A DNA stretch of 42,099 nucleotides from Acetobacteraceae bacterium (lineage in GTDB: Bacteria; Pseudomonadota; Alphaproteobacteria; Acetobacterales; Acetobacteraceae), in NCBI GenBank assembly GCA_031291725.1, contig JARLIM010000009.1:1-42099 (forward strand). The letters run 5' to 3'. Of the stretch, positions 16,841-24,840 are shown piece by piece. Position 1 is the stretch's first letter; every line of letters begins with the position of its first letter. A program made the translations under genes and the position numbers. Below the pieces are notes generated by a model. The model searched no databases. It had not been told where the DNA came from and saw nothing but the letters and a program-made list of their open reading frames with translations.

Positions 16841-16860
16841 AATTGATCAGCCGATCAATT
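16841..16860. promoter_or_regulatory. Perfect inverted repeat, probable operator
   Basis: AATTGATC and GATCAATT are separated by AGCC in the 252-bp region between the two divergent operons, 49 bp before the amidohydrolase ATG. Short AT-rich palindromes of this kind are usual GntR/FadR-type operators, and a GntR/FCD gene lies at 20063-20779. The TTGAT and ATCAA halves are 6 bases apart, not the 4 needed for an FNR box. Confidence 0.55.
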
Positions 16861-16909
16861 TATCCAATATCAAAACCGCGCAAAAGCGCAGGATCAAGAA
16901 GGAGATACC

Positions 16910-18004
16910 ATGGCGACGCGACGTGGATTTCTCGCTGCAGCCATGGGTGGATTGGGGTTCTGCGGTTGCTGCCTGCGCCCCGCACCGGTGCGCGCAGCTG
17001 AATCGGTACATCTGCCCGTCACCATCGCGGGCAAGCGCGTGCGCACCATCGATACTCATTCGCATTGTTATTTCCAGGACGCCATCGATCTGATGGGGCC
17101 GGATGCGGCGAAAGTGTTGCCGCCGGTGAAGGGCGTGCCCGAGCATTTTCTGGCCAAAAGCGATGTGCTGCACGCGCGCTTTGCCCAAATGGACGCCATG
17201 GGCATCGACATGGAAGTGCTGTCGATCAACCCGTTTTGGTACGGAACAGACCGCTCCACCGCCACCCAGATCACTGAATTGCAGAACGACCACATGGCCG
17301 AACTGCACAGCGCCCATCCAGAGCGACTGCAATTCTTCGCCTCCCTGGCCCTGCAATTCCCTGATCTGGCGGTGATGCAGTTGGAAGATGCGGTGCGCAA
17401 CAAGCACCTTGCCGGTGCCGCCGTGGGGGCTTCAATGCTCGGCGAGAGCCTGGCCAATCCGCGCTTTCATCCGGTGTGGGCGAAGGCGGAGGAGTTGGGG
17501 GCGACGATCTTCATCCATCCGCAGAGCACGCCGGAACTGGGCAAACGCTTTGCGGGCAATGGCTGGCTGTCCAACGTGATCGGCAACCCGTTGGAGACGA
17601 CGATCTGCCTGGAGCAATTCATCTTCACCGGCATGCTGGATAAATTCCCGCGCCTGAAATTGCTGGCGGCCCACGGCGGCGGTTATCTCGGCGCCAACCC
17701 GGATCGGGGCGATCATAGCTGCTTCGTCTCGCCGCAGAATTGTGACCCCGCGGTGGTGCTGAAGAAAAAGCCGAGTGAATATGTGCGCCAGATGCATTTC
17801 GATGCGCTGGTCTTCACCCCCGAAGCACTGCGCCATCTGTGCGCCAATGTCGGATGGACACAGGTGGTGTTGGGTACCGATCACCCGATTCCGTGGGAAC
17901 AGCACCCGGTTGACCTCATCATGGCGACAAAGACATTGAGTGAAACCCAGAAGATCGCCATCCTTGGACAAAACGCAATGCGGCTCCTCAAGACCGCCGT
18001 TTAA
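16910..18004 (+). CDS. Exported amidohydrolase, ACMSD-like (amidohydrolase_2)
   Basis: A 364-residue TIM-barrel metal enzyme of the family of aminocarboxymuconate-semialdehyde decarboxylase and gamma-resorcylate decarboxylase. These mainly decarboxylate or hydrolyse aromatic and ring-cleavage acids. Metal ligands are visible: His50 and His52 (IDTHSH), His in IFIHPQS (about 201), His in LAAHGGGY (about 254) and Asp in GTDHPIPW (about 321). Unlike most relatives it starts with TRRGFLAAAMGG and a hydrophobic run ending in VRAA, a Tat-type signal, so it probably acts in the periplasm as a folded metalloenzyme. AAGGAG lies 7 bases before the ATG. It is first in a three-gene operon. The substrate is not known; the export suggests processing before uptake. 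Confidence 0.85.
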   Translation: MATRRGFLAAAMGGLGFCGCCLRPAPVRAAESVHLPVTIAGKRVRTIDTHSHCYFQDAIDLMGPDAAKVLPPVKGVPEHFLAKSDVLHARFAQMDAMGIDMEVLSINPFWYGTDRSTATQITELQNDHMAELHSAHPERLQFFASLALQFPDLAVMQLEDAVRNKHLAGAAVGASMLGESLANPRFHPVWAKAEELGATIFIHPQSTPELGKRFAGNGWLSNVIGNPLETTICLEQFIFTGMLDKFPRLKLLAAHGGGYLGANPDRGDHSCFVSPQNCDPAVVLKKKPSEYVRQMHFDALVFTPEALRHLCANVGWTQVVLGTDHPIPWEQHPVDLIMATKTLSETQKIAILGQNAMRLLKTAV

Positions 18005-18023
18005 ACAAACCGGGAGAAACGCC

Positions 18024-18998
18024 GTGTCGCTGATGCCCCGTCTGTCGGCTCTGCTGATGTGTGCAGTGGTGCTTGCTCAGGTTTCTGTTGCCCGAGCGCA
18101 GGATTATCCGGCACGGCAAGTCCGCGTGCTGGAACCCCTGGCTGCGGCTTCGGCGGTGGACGTGGTGGCCCGGTTGATCTCCGATCATCTCAGCCAGGAA
18201 TTGGGGCAGAGCTTTTATGTTGATAATGAACCGGGTGCCGCCGGGCTGCTCGGCATGCGCACCGGCCTGAAATCGGCGGCCGATGGCTATACGCTGATGG
18301 CGGTCAACGACACCGTGGTGTCGGTGCTGCCCAATATCCGCTCGGATGCCGGATATGATCCGCGCCGCGATTTCACACCCATCAGTCTGCTGGCGAAATT
18401 GCGCTGGGTACTGGTGGTCAATCCCAGCATCGGCGTGAACAACGTGCAGGAATTCATCGCCTATGCCAAAGCACATCCCGGCATGGATTACGGCTCAGGC
18501 GGTCAGGGCAGCCCGCAGCATCTGGCGATGGAATTGTTCATGCGCGCCACCGGCATCAAGCTGACGCATGTGCCCTATCGCGGCGTGATCCAGGCTTTCA
18601 CCGATGTTGCCTCCGGCCATATTCCGGCAATGTTCATCGCCCTCCCCGCGCCGCTGAAACTCGCCGAGACCGGGCAGGTGAAGATCATCGGCTTCACCGA
18701 ACTGCACCGTCTGCCGGCCTTGCCGAATGTGCCGACCATCGATGAGCAGGGTGTGCCGGGCTTCGAATATTCGTCCTGGGCGGCACTGATCGCACCTTCC
18801 GGCACGCCGCGCCCGATTATCGAAAAGCTGAACGCCGCCGTCAAACGTGCCATTGCCGATCCGGCAGTGAACGCCAAGCTCGTCGAATATGGCGATTTGC
18901 CGGTGAGCAGCACGCCGGAGGAACTGGGTGCCTTCATCGCGCATGACTACGACGAAAAAGCCGCTCTGCTGAAGGCCGCCAATATCCATGCCGACTGA
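18024..18998 (+). CDS. tctC: TctC/Bug-family periplasmic binding protein (third copy)
   Basis: A 324-residue receptor with a Sec-type signal (MPRLSALLMCAVVLAQVSVARA, then QDYPARQVRVLEP), unlike the twin-arginine leaders of the two copies in the divergent operon. The Bug-family ligand loop is changed: EPLAAASAVDVVARL replaces the usual PFAPGG...D, so the ligand may differ. Later blocks (FYVDNEPGAAGLLGM, HVPYRGVIQAFTDV, ALPNVPTIDEQGVPGFE) are normal. The GTG at 18024 is chosen because GGGAG lies 7 bases upstream; ATG at 18033 is possible. No TctAB is encoded in this operon, so it must use the divergent tctBA or another set. Its last 11 bp overlap the dehydrogenase gene. Confidence 0.9.
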   Translation: MSLMPRLSALLMCAVVLAQVSVARAQDYPARQVRVLEPLAAASAVDVVARLISDHLSQELGQSFYVDNEPGAAGLLGMRTGLKSAADGYTLMAVNDTVVSVLPNIRSDAGYDPRRDFTPISLLAKLRWVLVVNPSIGVNNVQEFIAYAKAHPGMDYGSGGQGSPQHLAMELFMRATGIKLTHVPYRGVIQAFTDVASGHIPAMFIALPAPLKLAETGQVKIIGFTELHRLPALPNVPTIDEQGVPGFEYSSWAALIAPSGTPRPIIEKLNAAVKRAIADPAVNAKLVEYGDLPVSSTPEELGAFIAHDYDEKAALLKAANIHAD

Positions 18999-20049
18999 GA
19001 TCAGCCGCATCGCAGAACCGACACTGCGCGACTTCATCGCCCGTGCCTTCATCTCAACCGGACTTGCCGCAGCTGACGCCGCCACCGTGGCGCAGTTGAT
19101 GGCAGAGGCCGATCTGATCGGGGCCGACGCGCACGGCATTTTCCGCCTGCCGCAATATGTGCGCCGGATCGAGGGGGGCGCGGTGAACCGCACGCCCAAC
19201 ATCACCGTCCAGCGCACGGCGGCGGCGACGGCGCTGGTGGATGGCGATAACGGCATGGGCCATCTGGTGATGTCGCGCGCATGCGATGTCGCGGTTGACA
19301 TGGCGCAGGAGGCTGGCATTGGCTGGGTGGGCGTGCGCGGCTCCAACCACGCCGGCCCTGCCTCGCTCTATGCCGCCAAGCCGCTGGAAGCCGGGATGAT
19401 CGGCATCTATTCAGCCGTGGCGAGTGCCAACCACATGGCCCCCTGGGGCGGCACCGATCTGCTGCTGGGCACCAATCCGCTGGCGATTGCCATCCCGGCA
19501 GGCGACGGCCCACCGCTGGTGCTCGACATTGCCACCACGGTGGTCTCCTACGGCACGATCAAGAACTATGTCCTGCAGGGCAAACCGTTCCAGCCGGGTT
19601 GGATGATCGATCGCAAGGACGGTGCGGAACTGGTCGATCAGACGCGCAGCAAGGACGGCGTGTTGTTGCCCATTGGCGGCTATAAAGGCGCTGGATTGGC
19701 CCTGATGCTCGGCCTGCTGGCAGGCTCGCTCAACGGGGCGGCGGTGGGCAAGGCGGTGGTGGATTTCAACGCCGATGACAGCAGCCAGACCAATACCGGC
19801 CATTTCGTGCTGGCGCTGGACATCAAGCGTTTCATCGATCCCGCCCTGTTCGCCGCACTCGTTGCAACCCATGTGCGGGAATTGCGAGAGTCCGCGCGTC
19901 TGCCGGGTGTGGATCAGATTCGGCTGCCCGGCGACGAACGGGCGAAGCGCCGGGCGGATCGGCTGGCGCGCGGGGTGCCGATGGTGCCCGAGTTGCAGGA
20001 TGTCTTGAACAAGCTGGGTGGACGTCTTGGCATCGGGACGCTGACGTAA
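18988..20049 (+). CDS. Malate/L-lactate (LDH2) family dehydrogenase
   Basis: NAD(P)-dependent 2-hydroxyacid or ureidoglycolate-type dehydrogenase of the LDH2/YiaK/ComC fold. Of 353 residues, the family marks are AEADLIGADAHGIFRLPQYV, the active-site GSNHAGPASLYA with its histidine at about residue 119, ANHMAPWGGTDLLLGTNPLAIAIP and the C-terminal IGGYKGAGLALML. Length is normal. It starts inside the end of the third tctC gene (11-bp overlap), so translation is coupled to uptake. A malate, tartrate, sulfolactate or similar hydroxy-acid is the likely substrate; family members are not distinguishable by eye. With the tartrate dehydratase-like enzyme in the divergent operon it could interconvert hydroxy- and oxo-diacids. 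Confidence 0.88.
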   Translation: MPTEISRIAEPTLRDFIARAFISTGLAAADAATVAQLMAEADLIGADAHGIFRLPQYVRRIEGGAVNRTPNITVQRTAAATALVDGDNGMGHLVMSRACDVAVDMAQEAGIGWVGVRGSNHAGPASLYAAKPLEAGMIGIYSAVASANHMAPWGGTDLLLGTNPLAIAIPAGDGPPLVLDIATTVVSYGTIKNYVLQGKPFQPGWMIDRKDGAELVDQTRSKDGVLLPIGGYKGAGLALMLGLLAGSLNGAAVGKAVVDFNADDSSQTNTGHFVLALDIKRFIDPALFAALVATHVRELRESARLPGVDQIRLPGDERAKRRADRLARGVPMVPELQDVLNKLGGRLGIGTLT

Positions 20050-20062
20050 AGCGGCCCAACAC

Positions 20063-20779
20063 CTAATCGGCGCGTTTGCTGCCGCTCTGTCGGCTGCGCT
20101 GAATGGCCGCCTTCCAGGCTGCGCTGGATTTATGCAATCGCGCATCGAACACCGCTTGCAGCGCCTCAGGCTGACCATCGCGCAGCAGGGCCAGGATTTG
20201 ACGGTTCTCGACCAACGAATCCTCAATCCGGTGCCGCATCACGTTGAAGACCGAGGTGGAGGAATACTGCCAGCCCAGATCCCACAGATGCTGAATATGC
20301 TCACGCATGAAAGTGTTGGGGCATTTGGCATAGATGGCGGTGGCGAATTCACGGTTGCGGATGGCGAACACCACGGGATCGTCGACCGCGATGTCCATCC
20401 GCTTCAACGCCGCCTCCGCCGCATCAAGCGAATGCTGGGTGTGGTACGAGGCCGATTCGAAGGCCGCCCAATATTCAAGATGCATGCGCACCTCGGTGAT
20501 CTCCAACGCCCGCTCGAATGACAGCGCCGCCACCTGCGCACCGCGATGCAGGTGCATCACCACAAGCCCGTCTTTTTCCAGCAGGCGCAACGCCTCACGC
20601 ACCGGCATTTCGCTCAATTTCAAGCTCGCCGCGATGCGCGACATGCGCAGCCAATCGCCCGGCAGATAGACGCCATCGAGGATTTGGCTGCGCAGGATGG
20701 TGTAGGCGTGATTGGTCTTGGAAAATCGGTCGAGCGGCTCGGCAGAGGCCGATTTCGGTTGACCCATCACCTCGCTCAT
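20063..20779 (-). CDS. GntR-family transcriptional regulator (FadR/FCD type)
   Basis: A 238-residue regulator. The N-terminal winged helix-turn-helix spans about residues 18-85 (NHAYTILRSQILDGVYLPGDWLRMSRIAA...MPVREALRLLEKDGLV). The C-terminal all-helical FCD domain spans about 95-220, with the EVRMHLEYWAAFE and NREFATAIYAKCPN blocks that usually form a metal- or acid-binding pocket. FCD regulators commonly repress catabolic operons and release DNA on binding an organic acid. The ATG at 20779 is chosen by domain start; a longer frame reaches 20872 with no recognisable extra domain. It is convergent with the LDH2 gene (13 bp apart) and divergent from the isochorismatase-led operon, so that operon is the likely target, perhaps with the 16.84-kb palindrome. 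Confidence 0.92.
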   Translation of the reverse strand: MSEVMGQPKSASAEPLDRFSKTNHAYTILRSQILDGVYLPGDWLRMSRIAASLKLSEMPVREALRLLEKDGLVVMHLHRGAQVAALSFERALEITEVRMHLEYWAAFESASYHTQHSLDAAEAALKRMDIAVDDPVVFAIRNREFATAIYAKCPNTFMREHIQHLWDLGWQYSSTSVFNVMRHRIEDSLVENRQILALLRDGQPEALQAVFDARLHKSSAAWKAAIQRSRQSGSKRAD

Positions 20780-21095
20780 CCGCGTTCCCCGCCCTTTGCC
20801 TGCGGCCGAGCGGGGGCGGGTGGACAAGCTCCGGGACGCTTGCTGTTCAATCTTGCCTGGCACTGCCTTCACCTTCGTCCTCGCCGCGCCCCGATCGTTT
20901 CCGCTGACGCATGCTCCGTCGCCGAGCGGGTGTACGGCGTCTGCCCGGCTGAATCAAACTGCACTGAAAAGCTGGTTGACCGTCGCCGATTTTCGACATC
21001 ATATCAGATTTAAGCAGCATTGCGATGGGGGTCGCGCTGGCTTGGACGCGGGGATTTCTGCGGCAAGATTGCGCGAAAATGGGGAAAATGAACCG
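20780..21095. other. 316-bp intergenic control region
   Basis: The gap separates the GntR gene from the isochorismatase-type gene. It holds a good plus-strand promoter candidate near 20.98 kb and no supportable gene. I see no copy of the 16.84-kb palindrome here. The only notable short repeats are GTCG/CGAC at about 20982-20997 and an imperfect ATCATATCAGAT at about 20998-21009, either of which might be part of a regulator site. Confidence 0.5.
20976..21004 (+). promoter_or_regulatory. Candidate promoter of the ten-gene amide/imide operon
   Basis: TTGACC (20976-20981) and TCATAT (20999-21004) are 17 bp apart, about 90 bp before the first start codon. This is the best sigma-70-like pair in the gap and is placed where a divergent GntR regulator could block it. 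Confidence 0.45.
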
Positions 21096-21776
21096 ATGAG
21101 CAGGCCTTGGGATGGCATCATTTCCGAAGAAGAGCAGCGCGCCTACAACGCCTCTGGATTCGGCCGCAGCACCGGGATCGGCAAGCGCCCTGCCCTGCTG
21201 ATCATCGACGTTCAATACCGCACGATCGGCACCCGCCGGATGCCGTTCTGGGAAGCGATCACCGAATTTCCCACCTCCTGCGGTGAGGTTGGTTGGGATG
21301 CGGTGGAAAACATCCAAACGCTGTTGCAGCTGTTCCGCGCCCGTGGCTGGCCGGTGCTGTATCCGCATGTCTCGCCGAAGCAGACCTTCGATGCGGGCCG
21401 CCTGTCGGACAAGGTGCCGGCGATTATGAACGTGGCCAGCAAAGGCTATGAATTCGTCGCCGAGGTGGCCCCGGCACCGAACGACATTCTGCTGCCGAAG
21501 AAACATCCCTCGGCGTTTTTCGGCACCCCGCTGACCAGCTATCTGATCAATGCCGGGGTGGACACGCTGGTGGTGACGGGCTGCACCACGTCGGGCTGCG
21601 TGCGCGGCAGCGTGGTGGATGGGTTTGCCTATAATTTCCGCGTTCTGGTGCCTCAGGACGCGGTGTACGACCGCAGCCAGACCTCTCATGCGGTCAATCT
21701 GTTCGACATGGCATCCAAATATGCCGACGTGATGCCGACCAGCGATGCCGTTGCCACACTCGAAGCGCTCACCTGA
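21096..21776 (+). CDS. Isochorismatase-family amidohydrolase (N-carbamoylsarcosine/maleamate amidase-like)
   Basis: A 226-residue cysteine hydrolase that probably removes ammonia or carbamate from a half-amide. The catalytic triad is complete: Asp38 (ALLIIDVQ), Lys135 (LLPKKHPSAFFGT) and Cys168 (VTGCTTSGCVRG, with the cis-peptide before the Cys block). The pattern TTSGCVR plus SAFFGT is closest to N-carbamoylsarcosine amidase and maleamate amidohydrolase, not to true isochorismatase. The ATG at 21096 is chosen because the frame upstream is not protein-like and GGGGAA lies about 8 bases before it. It heads a ten-gene operon with an ABC importer and a hydantoinase-like gene, which supports a role after ring opening. 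The substrate is inferred. Confidence 0.88.
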   Translation: MSRPWDGIISEEEQRAYNASGFGRSTGIGKRPALLIIDVQYRTIGTRRMPFWEAITEFPTSCGEVGWDAVENIQTLLQLFRARGWPVLYPHVSPKQTFDAGRLSDKVPAIMNVASKGYEFVAEVAPAPNDILLPKKHPSAFFGTPLTSYLINAGVDTLVVTGCTTSGCVRGSVVDGFAYNFRVLVPQDAVYDRSQTSHAVNLFDMASKYADVMPTSDAVATLEALT

Positions 21777-21800
21777 AGCACGTCTAGGAAAGGGTTGATC

Positions 21801-22973
21801 ATGGACGCCACGACCATCTCGCTGCGCCGCCGGAGCCTGCTCGCTGGAGCCGGTGCCGTGGGCATCGCCGCCTTGGCCCCCTCTGCCGCCAAGGCCCAAG
21901 CCGCCACCCCGCTGCGTTTCGGCCTCGCCATGCCGCTGACCGGCAGCCAGGCCACCTATGGCCAGGATCAGGTCCGCGCCGCGCAATGGGCGGTGGATGA
22001 GATCAACAAGGCCGGTGGCATCAACGGAAAGCCGCTGGCGGCCATCGTGCTCGACACCCAGGCCGACGCGCAGACCGGCATTCAGGCCGCAACCCGCCTC
22101 GCCTCGGTGGAAAAAGTGCCGGCCTTCGTCACCGCATGGTCGGACGTGGTGAAGGCCGTGGCACCGATTGCCAATGATTCCAAGGTGGTTGAACTCTCAG
22201 TCGGCGCCAATTCCGCCGAGATCGCGAAGCTGGGCGATTACGTCTACACCACCTTCCCGCTGGCCGATGTCGATATCACCGCCGTTGCCCGCTATGCCGC
22301 GACCACGTTGCAGAAAAAGCGCGCGGCGGTGCTCTACATCAACAACGAGACCGGCACGGTGGCGGCGGAGATTTACCGCAACGTGTTCACCAAGGCGGGC
22401 GGCACGGTTGTCGCACACGAATCCTATGACCCCAAGGCCACCGACTGGACCGGCACGCTGTTGAAGGTGCGCATCGCCCAGCCCGACATCATCCACATTC
22501 AGGGCCTGGTTGCCGACACCCCGCAGGTGATCGCGCAATTGCGGCAATTGGGGATGACACAGCCAGTGTCGTCCTATTCGGCGGCCTATAATCCGAAGCT
22601 GATCCAGCAATTGGGGGCTGCCGCCAATGGCGTGATTGCCACCTCGCTCGCCCCCGGTGTGAACAACAGCCCGGCGGTGGCGGCGTATGTGGAGCGCTGG
22701 AAGAAGGAAGTTGGCCGCGAGCCCAACGGTCTGCCTTACACCCAGTATCTGTACGATGCGCCCTATCTGGTGGCGGCGGTGTTCAAATCGCTCGACGACA
22801 AGAAGATCGCCATCACCGGTGAGAATTTCCGCACGGAGATGCTGGCCATCCGCACCTTCGAACTGCCGCTGACCGGCAAGCTGATTTTTGCCGACGATCA
22901 TACGGTCAGCAAGCCGGTTTATCTGATGGAGGTGCGCAACGGTGCCTGGGTGCAGGCGGCGGTCGTCGGCTGA
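21801..22973 (+). CDS. ABC transporter substrate-binding protein, branched-chain amino acid/amide (HAAT) type
   Basis: Periplasmic receptor of the LivGHMF-like importer encoded next. Of 390 residues, the leader LRRRSLLAGAGAVGIAALAPSAAKAQ is a twin-arginine type signal. The mature protein begins PLRFGLAMPLTGSQATYGQDQVRAAQWAVDEINKAGGINGK, the hallmark of Peripla_BP_6 receptors, then two alpha/beta lobes. AGGAAAGG precedes the ATG at 21801. This receptor family binds branched-chain amino acids but also amides, urea and aromatic acids. The operon enzymes favour an amide or cyclic imide ligand. It lies 24 bp from the amidohydrolase and 45 bp from the permease gene. Confidence 0.93.
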   Translation: MDATTISLRRRSLLAGAGAVGIAALAPSAAKAQAATPLRFGLAMPLTGSQATYGQDQVRAAQWAVDEINKAGGINGKPLAAIVLDTQADAQTGIQAATRLASVEKVPAFVTAWSDVVKAVAPIANDSKVVELSVGANSAEIAKLGDYVYTTFPLADVDITAVARYAATTLQKKRAAVLYINNETGTVAAEIYRNVFTKAGGTVVAHESYDPKATDWTGTLLKVRIAQPDIIHIQGLVADTPQVIAQLRQLGMTQPVSSYSAAYNPKLIQQLGAAANGVIATSLAPGVNNSPAVAAYVERWKKEVGREPNGLPYTQYLYDAPYLVAAVFKSLDDKKIAITGENFRTEMLAIRTFELPLTGKLIFADDHTVSKPVYLMEVRNGAWVQAAVVG

Positions 22974-23018
22974 TCCGATTGCGGCTTCCTGCTTTATGAC
23001 CTTGCGAACGGATTTTTG

Positions 23019-23954
23019 ATGTTTTCGCTTCCCATCCTGGCGCAAATCCTGTGGACGTCGCTTGCGACGTCCACATGTTTCGTCCTCTTCGCCCTGGCGT
23101 TTGCCTTGGTGTTGAAGGTCAACCGGATCTTCAACTTCGCCCAGGCGGCGATGATGACGGTGGGGTTTTATGCCGCCTACACCGTTATCGGCTTGGCAGG
23201 CGGGCCGGGATGGCTCGGCTTTCTGGCGGCGCTGGCGGCCTCGGTGGGGGTGGCGGTGCTGCTGGAAATCTTCGGATTTCGTCCGCTGCGCAGGCGGCGG
23301 GCCTCGTCGATGTTCGTGTTCATCTTCGCGCTCGTGATCTCGGAGTTGATCGCCTACGTGATCATGCTGGTCTATGGCACGTGGCCGGCGACGATCTTTC
23401 CCTCGCTGTTCTGGCCGGTGACGCTGGTGGGGCCGGTGGCGGTGAGCCAATGGGATGTGCCGGCGGTGGTCTCCACCATCGCCGCCATCGCCGCCCTGTT
23501 CGCCTTCCTGCATGTCACCCGCTCCGGCCAATTCATGACGGCGGTGGCCGACAACCCGGATTTGGCCGAGTTTTACGGCATCACCAAAGACCGCATTCAT
23601 CTGATCACGATGATCGTGGCGGGGCTGCTGACCGGCTTGGCGATGTTTCTGTATGGCAGCCGGGCGCAGGTGCAGCCGATGAGTTCCATCGATCTGCTGC
23701 TGTTCGCCATTGCGGCGACGATCATCGGCGGCATCGGCAATCTCGGCGGCACGGCGATCACCGCTGTGGTGCTGGGCATCGTGCAGAATGCCAGCGTGTT
23801 GTTCATCCCCTCGGAATGGCAGGGCTTTCTGCTCTATGTGTTCCTGTTCACCGCCATCGTGTTCTTCCCCAAGGGCATCCGCCTGCCGGAACGCCGATTG
23901 GCGCGCAGCACGCCCACACCATCGATCGGCGCCGACGAAGCCGGGGAGGCATAG
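23019..23954 (+). CDS. livH: ABC transporter permease, LivH type
   Basis: First inner-membrane permease of the HAAT importer. Of 311 residues, about eight membrane helices. Family blocks are ALAFALVLKVNRIFNFAQAAMM, which matches the LivH signature with the NFAQG-like turn, LEIFGFRPLRRRRASSMFVF, and near the end IIGGIGNLGGTAITAVVLGIVQN. The ATG at 23019 is chosen over the TTG three bases upstream. Four bases separate it from livM. The gene symbol names the transporter type only; branched-chain amino acids need not be the cargo. Confidence 0.92.
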   Translation: MFSLPILAQILWTSLATSTCFVLFALAFALVLKVNRIFNFAQAAMMTVGFYAAYTVIGLAGGPGWLGFLAALAASVGVAVLLEIFGFRPLRRRRASSMFVFIFALVISELIAYVIMLVYGTWPATIFPSLFWPVTLVGPVAVSQWDVPAVVSTIAAIAALFAFLHVTRSGQFMTAVADNPDLAEFYGITKDRIHLITMIVAGLLTGLAMFLYGSRAQVQPMSSIDLLLFAIAATIIGGIGNLGGTAITAVVLGIVQNASVLFIPSEWQGFLLYVFLFTAIVFFPKGIRLPERRLARSTPTPSIGADEAGEA

Positions 23955-23958
23955 AGAG

Positions 23959-24840
23959 ATGGAATATTTTTACACCGTCGTGATCCTGATGGCGCTCTAT
24001 GTGATCCTGGCGGCGAGCTTCAATTTCGTCATCGGTTATGGCGGCCTCGTCTCCATCGCGCATCCGGTGTTCTACGCCATCGGTGCCTATGCCTCGGCCT
24101 TGTTGGCGCGCGATATGGGGGTGCCGGTCATTCTGGCCATTCTGGCGGGCGGGCTGATTGCGTTGCTCGCGTCCGTCGCGTTGGCGCTGTCGTCGCTGCG
24201 GGTGTCGGGCGACTATCTGCTGATCGGCTCGATCGGCTTTCAGCTTGGCACGCTGGAGGTGATCAAGAATCTGCATTGGACGGGCGGTGCCGGCGGGCTT
24301 TCCAATATTCCCTCCTTCCTGACCCAGACGCTCGGGCCGCAAGCCTATGTCGCCTTTGCGGTGGCAGTGGCGATGTGCACCGTGCTGTTGCTGCGCTGGA
24401 TTGCACATGGCCCCTATGGGCGGGCGATGTCGGCGATGCGCGACGATGAACTCGCCTTCGCAGCCCTCGGCCGCAACGCGATGGTGATGAAGATCACCAT
24501 CTTCGCGCTCGGCTCCGGGCTTGCCGGGTTGGCCGGCGGGATTTACGCGCATTATTTCCGCTTCATCGCGCCGGGGCAGTTCGACCTGCTGCAATCCTCG
24601 GCCTTGCTGACGATGGTGGTGGTGGGCGGGTTGCGCAGCACCTGGGGGCCGATTGTCGGCGCGATCGCGCTGGAGGCACTGCCGCAGGCGATCACCTTCA
24701 TCAATCTGCCGCCCAGCGTGTTGGGGCCGTTGCAGGGGATTTTGTTCACCAGTCTGGTGCTGATCTTCATGTTCGTCCGCCCACAGGGACTGATCGCCGC
24801 CAGTGCGCGCTGGCGCGGTCGGCAGGAGGAGGCGCGGTGA
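23959..24840 (+). CDS. livM: ABC transporter permease, LivM type
   Basis: Second permease, 293 residues with about eight helices. LivM marks include ASFNFVIGYGGLVSIAHPVFYAIGAYASALLA near the start, LRVSGDYLLIGSIGFQL, and YGRAMSAMRDDELAFAALGRNAMVMKITIFALGSGLAGLAGGIYAHYFRF in the central cytoplasmic loop that contacts the ATPases. The ATG at 23959 is set by this N-terminus and GAGAG just before it. Its TGA overlaps the livG ATG by one base. Confidence 0.93.
   Translation: MEYFYTVVILMALYVILAASFNFVIGYGGLVSIAHPVFYAIGAYASALLARDMGVPVILAILAGGLIALLASVALALSSLRVSGDYLLIGSIGFQLGTLEVIKNLHWTGGAGGLSNIPSFLTQTLGPQAYVAFAVAVAMCTVLLLRWIAHGPYGRAMSAMRDDELAFAALGRNAMVMKITIFALGSGLAGLAGGIYAHYFRFIAPGQFDLLQSSALLTMVVVGGLRSTWGPIVGAIALEALPQAITFINLPPSVLGPLQGILFTSLVLIFMFVRPQGLIAASARWRGRQEEAR

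Noticed and set aside
16841..16860. Palindrome as an FNR/FixK box
   Set aside because: The TTGAT and ATCAA halves are separated by 6 bases instead of 4, and it is a better match for a GntR-like operator.
23710..23958. Upstream extension of livM to a start at 23710
   Set aside because: The extra residues lie inside livH in another frame and lack membrane character; the LivM family N-terminus begins at 23959.
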